This document shows, one piece after another, positions 42,906 to 52,736 of a DNA stretch of 64,000 nucleotides (position 1 is the stretch's first letter; each line of letters starts with the position of its first letter). The stretch covers positions 8,498,186 to 8,562,185 of the forward strand of contig OX442317.1 in the NCBI GenBank assembly GCA_949358305.1, read 5' to 3'. This DNA is from Strigamia acuminata. Lineage: Eukaryota; Arthropoda; Chilopoda; Geophilomorpha; Linotaeniidae. The notes beneath the pieces are model-generated. The model did not search any database. It was not told the origin of the DNA and saw only the letters and a list, made by a program, of their open reading frames with translations. The position numbers were made by a program, and so were the translations under genes.

Positions 42906-44323
42906 TGCGGTGGCCCGGGTGCCACCGGGAAATTATGTTTTATTTTATTGCTTCGGAAACAAGACAATTTCGAGCAAAAGGAAATAAACAATTCCGAATT
43001 TTATTTATTTAGTGCATTTAGCAAAAGTTTGCTTTATTTTATTATTATTTTGCATTTTTATCTCGAAATAAGTTAATTCGAGTTTGAGGTCACCATTTTG
43101 TATGTAAATCGAATAAAATATATGCATTTGAATTACAAACCAGTTGAATTTATTTTGAGTCTTGAAAGTTGCCAAAATTGGCAGTTTTGTTATTATTTTG
43201 TGCCACAAAGTGACAGCAGCATAATTGAGCAATTAAAAGCTAATTAATAGTTATTTTTAGAACTCTGCCTGTCTGCAGAACAGCTGAGTGGGAGGTTGCC
43301 AGGGCAACCCACCCACAAGCTAAGCAATACAGGAAGTGTTTCCTGCTAATAAGGAAATTTAGCAGAAACACTTCAGTCTTACTTTGAAAACCTTGTTGTA
43401 ACAACCACGTGAAATTGCATCCAGAAAAACCTGAAAACTCTGCTGTGATTTTGTGGCTAATTTGCCAAGATTTTTAAGACTCATCATTTTCTTGTAACAG
43501 TGAACCCACTGTTACGAGATATTTTCTTGTGATAACCACATTGTTATCACGAGAGCCCGCTTCTTGCAACAATCAATTTGTTGTTGTGAGATATTTGTTT
43601 CTTGTCGCTTAATTAGCGACGAGATATTTATTTGACCGTTTAGTCAGCCCGCCGTCAAGATTGTCGTGTGTGCCGGCGTGCCGCACGAGATCCGAGTCGA
43701 GGGTGTTGGCAAATTGGCCAGTCTGTAACGCAACCGAGACGTTTTCGCCACCGTCACGGTCGTCTGTCGCGCCGTCGTGCAGAGCAGAGACCCGAGTCGT
43801 GTGGGAGATCGTTTATCGAGGAGAATTAGTGGTGAAGGTGCGGACGTTTGTGAGACGTCGTGTTTGAAGGAAAACGTCGTGAAAACGTTCCGTCGGCGTA
43901 CGTGAACGTTTCCATCAACGAGACGGAGTTCGAGAGAAGGATCCAGCTCCGAGTCGTCGCCAGATCGCGGAGAAGACGAGCCACGTCGAGGACGCCATTC
44001 GACGCCATTTTGTTTATTTCCATTCTTGTTCCGATTATTCCGTTAAGTATTTTAGTATTTAGTTTTCTAACCCATGTTTTAACGGTAAAACGTAAAGTTA
44101 AGTAATCTTGTATTTCGTATATTATCTAACTGTATTTTGTGATTTATTCAAGACAGAATAAATCTCCTCTGAGAATTTAGATAGAAAATCTAGTCTTTAT
44201 TTTGGTAGTAAATTCACTGTTCAAATTAAATATAAATAGTAGTGTAGTGAATAGAGATTTGTAAGTCCTATAAACGGCAATCCTTTGTGAATCTAACTTG
44301 GTGTTAAGTTCAGGTTCACATCA
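42906..44323. mobile_element. Putative 1.4-kb solo LTR rich in stem-loops
   Basis: The block starts TGCGGTGGCCCGGG and ends TTCACATCA, with CTAT on both sides (42902-42905, 44324-44327). A longer match, TATATCTA, can also be drawn, which would suggest an 8-bp duplication. The GMC-D downstream block shows the empty site near 28950. No retroelement gene is attached. Small ORFs at 43661-43867 and 43860-44105 lack any recognised domain. An AATAAA occurs near 44155. The region 42909-43620 contains at least seven stem-loops. Confidence 0.5.
43494..43620. repeat. Array of four stem-loops with shared flanks
   Basis: Hairpins at 43494-43515 (GTAACAGTG/CACTGTTAC), 43529-43550 (GTGATAAC/GTTATCAC), 43566-43587 (CAACAA/TTGTTG) and 43604-43620 (GTCGCT/AGCGAC) are each preceded by TTCTTG-like and followed by CGAGA- or TGAGA-like sequence. 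The stems differ but each pairs with itself. Confidence 0.65.
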
Positions 44324-44878
44324 CTATATCTAGATTCATCTCAACCGCATTCTAATGCATTTTTTCTAGCTTTCGATTCATCTCGATCGCATCTCGATAC
44401 ATCACATCCATTTTTCGATTCATTTTGATCGCATCTCGATACAACTTATCTATTTTTCAATGCATCTCGATTGCATCTCGATACTGAAGAGGTTCATAAG
44501 GATCCTAGGAATGTTGTGTGCTAAATAAAAAGTCGTGACACAGGATACAAACAGATAATGCGTTAAGTTTAGTGCTGGCAAAACGTACAGACAGCCGCCA
44601 AGACCACAAGCACTCGAGATAAGAGAGCAAGTACATCCTGGTGACAAAACGTAAAAATGAACAGAACAAATCTAAAAAATAGAAACAAAACTACAAGTTC
44701 TACCTGAACTACACTAATTGACTAAAGCATATAAGTTAAATACAGGAAAGCAACTTAAATACTAACATTCTCCTTCGTTTTCCTGTACCCCGTCTGCACT
44801 ACACAGGCTAAAGGCGACTTGAGCTAGCCTAGCTCAATATAAACTAGCCTATACTTGAGTTGCACTCAAAAAGGCACT

Positions 44879-45888
44879 TGCTGCTATCCGGGTTATTTCA
44901 AACAAATTACTAATAAATCTGTTCGAATACCGCAGGTGAATGCTACTAGAGACTTATATCGGCGGCCTAAATTATCTAGGGTTAATTTAATAGGAAATAA
45001 GATCAAGTTTTATCAATAAAAACACACAAAATCTTTATTACAATGATATACAATAATATGGAGAATAAATGAAAGCGACAAGTCGCGGAATAATGGAAAT
45101 GAAAGCGCGCAACAGATTGTTACGCGCAAACACGGAAAATGGCGTGTTAAACAATGGGAGTTGTTTCTTCACTCACGTACGATGGTCCTCGTAGCACGGA
45201 ACGATGGTTCACGCGAGTCTACCACTCGGCGTATGACGGCGATGGCGACGATGGTGATCGGCGCGATGGCGGTGGTTCACGTCGGGCAGGCTTCCGTTCG
45301 GCGTACGACGGCGATGGCTAACGTTCGCGCGCTAGCGATGGCGGTGGTTCACGTCGGGCGGGAACTTCTCTCGATAGCGGAAATTAGCTGCGGCTAATTT
45401 ACGCTGGATAGCTGGCCTTGCACGGTTTTGCACAAGGAAAGCTGGCCTTGCACGGTTTTGCACAAGGAAAGCTGGCCTTGCACGGTTTTGCACGAGGAAA
45501 GCTGGCCTTGCACGGTTTTGCACAAAGAAAGCTGGTGAAACTTGATGAATACACGGTCCACTATCAATACTTTTTGTCAGGAGCAGAAAAGCAGTGATGT
45601 TGTGGTTTGTGTTATTTTGTCAAAAGTGGGGATTGAAGCTAGGGCGCGAGCCCGGCACGCTTCAATATTGCGCAGATAATCTGCGCAATTAGCTAAAACT
45701 GGTGCAACAAAGGATTATTGCACCATAACGGTTAATTGCCGTTTTCATCCCGGACAACCTGGGGTGAAATGTGCTTAGGGAAGTTTCCTCCCCTCGGTCA
45801 CATGATCTGACTTGGCGTGTGCCAAGCCAAGTCAATTAGAAAATAAATAAATCTATCTTCTAAGTGAAACAGTTTGAGATCACCACAC
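44879..45888. mobile_element. Solo LTR X, 1010 bp
   Basis: It starts TGCTGCTATCCGGG and ends GATCACCACA, with CACT duplicated at 44875-44878 and 45889-45892. It is related over its length to LTR Y (48843-57137), sharing GACAAGTCGCGGAA-like and GATGGCGGTGGTTCACGT segments. Plus-strand ORF 45161-45397 is GATGGCG-repeat sequence, not a gene. Confidence 0.65.
45413..45532. repeat. 30-bp tandem repeat, four copies, inside LTR X
   Basis: The unit is GCTGGCCTTGCACGGTTTTG followed by CACAAGGAAA. The copies differ at one or two bases. Confidence 0.9.
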
Positions 45889-45892
45889 ACTT

Positions 45893-46383
45893 TGTTAAAC
45901 TTGAAGTAAATAAAAGTTATTCAAAGTTTACCAGTTAATTTCCAAAGTTCTCTGAATACAAATGTTGAAAGTTGAAGTCACGTTGAATATTCAAAATGGC
46001 GTTGGAGTTTTAAGAGAGCACTACCACACAGTTTAAGGTAAAAACGTACACTGAATTTATTCTAATCTTAAAGGGAAAAGGAAATGCAAATGACACAGTT
46101 CACAGAACCAATCACAAGCGTTCGCAAAGTAGGGGAATGACGTGCTCGAGTAGAGGAATGCAAAACGGATTAAAGAGATTAACATGTCAAGATTCCAATA
46201 ATAAAAGAACAGGTCAATACATATAAATGGAAATAAAAATACATTATAATAAATTGGTAAATCACAAATTCAATATTAAATCACAGACAAGTTTTGGAAA
46301 TATAAAAGTAACAATATTAATTCAAACAATATAAATGAAACCTAAACAATAATTCACGCGTAAAATCATCCGATTTTCACACT
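45893..46383. other. AT-rich stretch without gene
   Basis: Nothing recognised. The sequence near 44815-44878 and the reverse complement of 46757-46840 share TTGAGTTGCACTCAAAAAGG, so this interval lies inside an older inverted element. Confidence 0.35.
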
Positions 46384-46758
46384 CTTTACAAGGTGTACTC
46401 CCATTGGTCGAGCCAGTTTACTTGTGTAGTGATCTGGGAAAGTAGACCCAAACACCAGATTGCATTACAATGTACAGACATTGCAATCGATTGCCTAGGC
46501 AACGGCCTAAAATTTAAACTTCCAGACGATGTAAGCAATAAACACAACAAACATGAGTTTGACATTTTTTAATGTGTAAAACTTCACTTTAATGATGGAA
46601 ATAACATTTTTCATTAAATAAAATCAAAATAACTTTAACTAAACTAGTCATAACAATCAGAACAATAAATAAAAATCAAAACTACTTCTCCTAGTCGTAG
46701 TATACAGTCTGGAGTTTGTAGTAAACTGGCTCGACCAATGAGAGTACACCTTGTAAAG
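46384..46758. mobile_element. Foldback/MITE with CTTTACAAGGTGTAC ends
   Basis: About 38 bases at the left end (CTTTACAAGGTGTACTCCCA and onward through GGCTCGACCAATG complement) are repeated inverted at the right end. The interior is AT-rich. There is no transposase. Confidence 0.65.
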
Positions 46759-47018
46759 TGCCTTTTTGAGTGCAACTCGAGTATAGCTTTAATTTTTGAG
46801 CCAGATTATTTGCACTAGCACTGTTTTTGAGCCTACTTAGCAATAAATCCAGGAATAGTTAATGCAAAAAAATGGCCAACAAACAAGTCACAATGTTGTT
46901 GTCCATACATTTTCAAAAGCAGTGCATTCTAGGGACATGATTAATTTTAAATCAGACTAGATTGTTCCAACTTCTACAATCTGATAGTCTACTGACATGG
47001 TAGCCATGTTGTTTCGAC
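46759..47018. other. Unassigned repeat-derived stretch
   Basis: The first 60 bases pair with 44815-44878. From about 46995 the dispersed repeat shared with 29300 begins. No gene is seen. Confidence 0.35.
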
Positions 47019-47020
47019 TA

Positions 47021-47535
47021 CCGTCTTCCCTCGAATATAACGTCATGACGTTATATTCGTACTTTTTCATGCAACTTCTGAAAAATTAGAAGTTGAGTAC
47101 GTAAATTGGACAAAGTTAATTTTATTCAAAATTTCAATTCCAAAAAAGTAGTTATTTTATTACTCAAATCATTTTAACAGCAAAATATTCATCACACTTC
47201 ACTAAAAGGATTAAAATAACATGGTCATGATTGGTTGGGCAAGGGGAGGGAGGTAGCGGGCGCCACCTTGAGGCGAAGCCTAACAAAAACATACAGTAAG
47301 TTTTGTATTCGAGTCCAATTCGTATCAAATTCATATCAAATTCGTGTCAAATTCGTGTCAAATACATACCAAATTCGTTTTTCTGGCATCGCGCTTGTTA
47401 AAAGCGCACCCCGCAACCCTTCCCGGCATCGCACCCATCAATGGACTCGAATATAACGTCATGACGTTGTATTCGAAGTGACGTTGTATTCGAAAAATAG
47501 CTAAAACTTTCAAAAACAGCGATTTTTGAAGACGG
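47021..47535. mobile_element. pogo-like MITE, 515 bp, TA target
   Basis: Ends CCGTCTTC/GAAGACGG are flanked by TA on both sides, and the related repeat at 29307 shows the empty site CGACTAGCAATGG. Just inside the left end CCTCGAATATAACG resembles pogo/Tigger termini. A short tandem of CAAATTCGTGT-like units lies at about 47318-47375. There is no transposase. Confidence 0.65.
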
Positions 47536-47947
47536 TAGCAATGGCAATGCATTGTGTGTAGCATGCCATCATAAGCTAGTAAAGCGGGTAAAGCTAGCTT
47601 ATAACTATCCAGTTTCCAAAACCAGATAATTTTATCTAGTTTTAAAACTGATAAGCTAGCTGTGTTCGCACTACACTAAAATACAACTAGTTTTCAAGAG
47701 TTAAGCTACGTATCAATTTTTGCCTTGTTTTAGGACACGTATCGTGTACGTATGCTTGCGTTCGGAAAACTGACTTGTGAGAACTTTGCCAAAAACAGAC
47801 ACTAGGGGAAGTCACTAAATTAGTGTCTGGAAAAATTTTTAAGAAATAAAAATGAATTGTTATTACTAATTATAATTCATTTATAACATCAAGAACACTT
47901 TGAAGTTGTTACCATATTTAACACCTAACTTCACTCAATAAATTTTT
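47536..47947. repeat. Dispersed repeat shared with 29320-31110
   Basis: It carries AGCATGCCATCATAAGCTAG and AAGCTAGCTGTGTT as in the copy that flanks the solo LTR at 29459-30928. It is the empty-site reference for that LTR. No gene is seen. Confidence 0.6.
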
Positions 47948-48163
47948 TTTGCATATTTTAATTTTAATTTTGCATAATGAATTTTAATTTTGCACATTTT
48001 AATTTTAATTTTGCACATTTTAATTTTAATTTTGCACATTTTAATTTTAATTTTGCACATTTTAATTTTAATTTTGCACATTTTAATTTTAATTTTGCAC
48101 ATTTTAATTTTAATTTTGCACATTTTAATTTTAATTTTGCACATTTTAATTTTAATTTTGCAT
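47948..48163. repeat. 21-bp tandem repeat, about ten copies
   Basis: The unit is ATTTTAATTTTAATTTTGCAC, nearly uniform. ORFs on both strands are artefacts of the unit length. Confidence 0.9.
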
Positions 48164-48330
48164 AAAATGGAATTTTTAGTGCATATTTTATGCACATAAA
48201 ACGAATTTTATTTTGCATAAAATGGAATTTTTAGTGCATATTTTATGCACATAAAACAAATTTTATTTTGCATAAAATGGAATTTTTAGTGCATATTTTA
48301 TGCACATAAAACGAATTTTATTTTGCATAA
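48148..48330. repeat. 62-bp tandem repeat, about three copies
   Basis: The unit contains TTTTGCATAAAATGGAATTT, then TAGTGCATATTTTATGCACA. It follows the 21-bp repeat directly and shares its TTTTGCA core, so it probably grew from it. Confidence 0.85.
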
Positions 48331-48522
48331 ATATCCAACGTCTAGTGATGATGGATCCACTACAGCCTCCATGAGCAGTTGCATGTGCTGTACATGTGAG
48401 TACGACAGAATGGTTATGTTTGACCGGCCACGGGGCTCCCTCCCTGTATATGATCGGTCGGTTGCCGGTGTGGCGTGCCTTGGCAACACTGCCAACACGC
48501 TGGTAGACGGGAGTCTCTAACC

Positions 48523-48832
48523 CAGGGGTCGGCAAGTAATTTTAAGTGGGGTCCGGATACTAGTAAAAAATTTTATCGAGGTCCAGAAAAAAAACACTTA
48601 AAAACCTTACTAAAAACCAAAGAAAATGGAAAAAACACTTAAAAACCAAATAAACCTCCCAATAAACACACACAACCCAAAAAATACCAATAAAACCTAA
48701 CAAACACAAAAAAAAAAACAGGAAAAACAAGAAAAAAAAACACTAAAAAACCAAAGAAACTGAAGGGAAAACGTCGCTAAAACGTCACCGCAGTCCGTTT
48801 CCGGACCGGGGTTCGCCTGTTGCCGACCGCTG
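48523..48832. mobile_element. 310-bp hAT MITE
   Basis: Ends are CAGGGGTCGGCAAG and TTGCCGACCGCTG, with an 8-bp duplication CTCTAACC at 48515-48522 and 48833-48840. CAGGGGTCGGCAA is a typical hAT terminus. The interior is A-rich. There is no transposase. Confidence 0.85.
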
Positions 48833-49703
48833 CTCTAACCCCTGCTGCGATCCGGGTCTTACAATTACAAAATATGCACTAAATGTAATTTAAACGCAGT
48901 TGAGTGCCGTTTATAGGACTAATTACGCTCGAACTGGCCGTGAAATGTCTAGGAGTAAATTAAAGGAATACAAGGTAAGTAAGGATTAATTACAATAAAT
49001 AATGATAATAAATTAATACTAATACTAGGGATATAAGAGAATGAAATAAATGAAATGCGACAAGTCGCGAAACAATAGCGTGCGCAGCAACGGCTTGTTG
49101 TGCGCGCAAATGGCGGGAACGAAGTTCTCGTCGTTCGTTTTTTTCCTCGTTAAACTCACGCACAACGGCGATGGCTGCAGACTCCGGAGTAGCTCACGGT
49201 GGTCTGCAGGCGATGGCGGTGGTTCACGTTAAGCAACGCTTCTTCTCCAATCCTCGGGTGCGTGGCAGCGACGGCTGGCACACACGAGCACAAACGAGTG
49301 CTTGCTTTGTACAATCGGTACAAATCAAACTGAGTCTCAATTCACACAAGGGGCCATATTCTAAAGTAGGGCAGGGTTCAGATTAGCGCAAATCAAATTT
49401 GCGCGACCCGTATTTGCGCGATTCAAATTTGCGCCGACCCAAATTTGCGCGATTCAAATTTGCGCGATTCAAATTTGCGCCGACCCAAATTTGCGCGAGA
49501 TCAAATTAGCGCGACGCATGCGCAGTACATTGTTTCAATCACTTCATTTCGTTGCCGCCGCTTCTAGGCTGAGTCCGCCTCTCGTATCCCTAAGAATGCT
49601 TAACAAGGGGGGACTAGCGCCCCCCCTTGACCCCCCCCGCGAACCTAACCTTACCACTTTTTTTAAGCAATTCTTCTTCCATTGAGTAATACGAGAGCCG
49701 GAC

Positions 49704-50158
49704 TCGACTTTGCGGTTAAAGATAATAAATAATACACTCGGGAATACAATATACTTCAAATACTGCTTTATTAAAACACGCTTACTGATACAAAATATAA
49801 GTTAAGATGTTTCCTGTGATGGTCCTCGGATTCGGCTGCGAATACGAGTTGCCGCTAAACAATGGCGGATCCAATTGTTTAGTCCTACGCGTGGTCTGTG
49901 TTTGTTGTCTAGGGTATTTCCACGTGTTATAATGAACACGCGAGAATTTGCTTTCTCGTGCGAATTAAACGAATATCGTTCGGATATTTATTCTAGCGTA
50001 GATTGGCTACGCTAAATAAATGTGGCTGTTGTACAGTTGAAATGGTCAGCGGGCACCGGTCCTCGATCAATCCGTGAAACGGCCTGAAAGGTGAGGTAAA
50101 TGGTGCTCTTGCTGAATTGTGGTAACTGTAGTGTCGTTTCCGGTCAAGCACCGGCGTT
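49704..50158 (-). repeat. Inverted partial LTR of E2
   Basis: 455 bp, reverse complement of 50281-50735 with only a few mismatches seen. It lacks the first 123 or so bases of the LTR, up to and including its TATATAA, and the last 9. With the E2 5' LTR it forms a long palindrome with a spacer of about 122 bp. Confidence 0.9.
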
Positions 50159-50744
50159 GTGTTACTAATACTCGCCACTAGAGCGCGCTAGAAATACCGA
50201 CTAGACTGACTAGTCTCGTGTTTCTGCGAACCTGCATAATCAGAAGGATTTGCATATGACGTCATTTCCGGTTAATATATAACGCCGGTGCTTGACCGGA
50301 AACGACACTACAGTTACCACAATTCAGCAAGAGCACCATTTACCTCACCTTTCAGGCCGTTTCACGGATTGATCGAGGACCGGTGCCCGCTGACCATTTC
50401 AACTGTACAACAGCCACATTTATTTAGCGTAGCCAATCTACGCTAGAATAAATATCCGAACGATATTCGTTTAATTCGCACGAGAAAGCGAATTCTCGCG
50501 TGTTCATTATAACACGTGGAAATACCCTAGACAACAAACACAGACCACGCGTAGGACTAAACAATTGGATCCGCCATTGTTTAGCGGCAACTCGTATTCG
50601 CAGCCGAATCCGAGGACCATCACAGGAAACATCTTAACTTATATTTTGTATCAGTAAGCGTGTTTTAATAAAGCAGTATTTGAAGTATATTGTATTCCCG
50701 AGTGTATTATTTATTATCTTTAACCGCAAAGTCGAATCACGACA
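50158..50744 (+). repeat. E2 5' LTR
   Basis: 587 bp, TGTGTTAC...CACGACA. TATATAA at 50276-50282 is a likely core promoter, and AATAAA near 50667 a likely poly(A) signal. Confidence 0.88.
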
Positions 50745-50746
50745 CG

Positions 50747-50761
50747 TGGGGGCCTGTCCGG
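50747..50761 (+). promoter_or_regulatory. E2 primer-binding site, tRNA-Pro-like
   Basis: TGGGGGCCTGTCCGG starts two bases after the LTR. It resembles the tRNA-Pro primer site of gammaretroviruses, TGGGGGCTCGTCCGG, with two differences. Confidence 0.5.
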
Positions 50762-50764
50762 TCT

Positions 50765-51420
50765 CGGACTGCTGTCGATCCGCTCCGACCCGACGTCGTT
50801 TCTCCCCGCGTCTGGCCGTGTTTTCTGCCGATCGTTTTTCAGTCCTCTGATTTACTAGGTCGATTACTCGGCTTAGCTCTGCGTAGGCATCCTTGCCCTG
50901 GTCGATCTCGATGCCGTGTGCGCAAGCTACTCGTGTTACTTCTATTGCTTTGGCTACCAGCTCCTTAGCTGTGTGAGACCGTTCTGGGGAGCTCTGTACG
51001 GAGTTTGGCTCCGAATGCTGGCTTAACCCGTTGCTTGGTGGCCGGATCTGGCAGTCCCTTGCCATTTCTCGTTCGATTATTTTCTGCTTCGCGAGCAATT
51101 CTCGAGCCAGCTCGCGCTCCAGTGCCATTTGTTTAGCTTGGTGTTCTTGTGCCAAGCTCTGTTCCATGGCAGCTAATTTCTCGCGATGCTCTCTGGCTAA
51201 ATCTTCCATCAATTCGTTTTTCTTCTTCTCTAACGCGACTGTTCTTGCTTGGTCTACGCGGGCAGCCTCGTTGATAATTGCGGCACCTGTGTTTGCCGCT
51301 TTATTTAGAAGAGTCATTAGATCCATTTCACTGGGATCCTTTTCGACTGGTCTGGGGCTTTTCAATCCGAATCGAGGGTTTTCGAACGATTTATTTAGTC
51401 CGAAACCCACGTCATCCAAT
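50765..51420 (-). pseudogene. Inverted gag-like coiled-coil segment in E2
   Basis: On the minus strand this stretch reads as a credible protein: a start such as MDLMTLLNKAAN, then a long E/K/Q/A-rich helix with repeated LAREH/LAQEH-type heptads, then a basic tail (EKRRRVGADRQ). The plus-strand translation of the same bases is serine/phenylalanine-rich and looks like a shadow. It is opposite in sense to the integrase and third ORF that follow. It resembles the helical N-terminus of E1 Gag in style only. I read it as a piece of gag inverted during rearrangement. The upper boundary is the joint with integrase near 51420. Confidence 0.5.
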
Positions 51421-52518
51421 AAAAACAAATATATTTTAGTAATCATGGATGTCGCGACCGGATGGCCCGAACTCTTTCCAATGGAGAGACCAACTAAGCA
51501 GAAAATCATTCGATGCTTGTACGAAGTGGCGCTTCATTTCGGATTCCCTCGGAAACTAATTTCCGATAATGGACCACAGTTTGCGTCAAATTTGTATAAA
51601 GACTTCTGTAAAAAATTCGACATCGAGACATCATATACATCAACCTATAATCCACGGGCCAATCCCGTCGAAAGGTTAAATCGCGATATAAAATATGCAC
51701 TGGCAATTTTCACCGATGTTCACTCCAGCTGGGACGAATATCTTCGTGAAATTGCCTTCAGCATCCGCACAACGATCTCGAGGAACCGCAAATTTTCTCC
51801 CGCGTTTCTAAACTTCGCGCGGGAACTCAGAGTACCCTGGGACCCGCGAATACCGGAGGAAATATTGGAAATTGATCCCGAGAAGCCTCATATTTATGTC
51901 GATAGATTGGAGCAAATAATTTCGGCCACTTATCAACACATGATGTCTCACATATTCGATATGAGAGATCGTATTAGCATTGCTGGAAAGGATCGGCCCT
52001 TCTGCAATTTTAAAGTCAATGACCTCGTCTGGAAGGACACACATATTCAGTCCAGCGCCGATAAGGGGATCCACGCAGGCCTAGCGGACAAACGCGACGG
52101 CCCGTACGTCATACTCGAAGCCCACGGCGGAAACGCTTTCAAACTAAAAAGATTGGCAGACAACGTTAATTTTAGATCGATCCACGCCCGAGAATTAACT
52201 CCATACTTACCTGAGTTTCCTCAAGAGGCTTGGACGGAATATCAGACGAAACCAGCGCAAAATCCAATTATTCGCGACATGTTTTTAGATGAACAAACTG
52301 GCCCAACCAATTTAGTTCAAGATGAGTTACACGAAGCGGCCGACGCCCCGGATGAGATTTCGGAGAGGGAGGAAATAGTCGAAGAATCTCCTAAAAAAGG
52401 AAAGCAATCAAACAAAAATAAGACTACAAGAATCCTCAAACCTGATAAAATATACGGTATGCGTCGACACAAGCCAAACCCGTTCATAAAAGACGGGAAA
52501 CTCGTCGGAAAACAATAA
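51420..52518 (+). pseudogene. E2 integrase, C-terminal two thirds
   Basis: The fragment starts just before the first catalytic aspartate (IMDVATGW), then ISDNGPQF with the second Asp and NPVERLN with the Glu, followed by the basic C-terminal domain and a Glu/Lys-rich tail to the stop at 52516-52518. The zinc module, RT, RNase H and protease are absent. The frame upstream (from 51031) is merely open antisense sequence. The catalytic triad is present, but without the N-terminal domain the fragment is unlikely to integrate DNA. Confidence 0.85.
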
Positions 52519-52736
52519 GCGACTCCAGCCATTGTCTCAAACAATCGATAAAAACAACCACAGGGGGGACACCTGTTACGTCCCACAATGCGTCTTAATT
52601 GGCCAAACCAATCAAAGACGACATGAGACTAATAGTTAACCTCTAACCCGACCCACACTTATCACTGTCATCTCCGACGAAGCGACGATCACCTCGAGGC
52701 AGCCGTAAATCAAAGTATCAAATTAATTTCCGAAAA

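Noticed and set aside
47935-48218. ORFs of 60 to 86 aa with repeating KLKLKCA- or NFNFAHF-like residues
   Set aside because: They are translations of the 21-bp AT-rich tandem repeat.
47948-48330. CRISPR-like regular repeats
   Set aside because: The units follow one another without unique spacers, and the genome is eukaryotic. It is a plain tandem repeat.
49704-50158. The inverted LTR piece as the 5' LTR of E2
   Set aside because: It lacks the first 123 bases and faces the wrong way. The complete LTR at 50158-50744 is followed by a primer site.
51031-51419. First 130 codons of the plus-strand ORF that leads into the E2 integrase
   Set aside because: The serine/phenylalanine-rich translation is the shadow of the minus-strand gag-like segment. 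Integrase similarity begins only near 51420.
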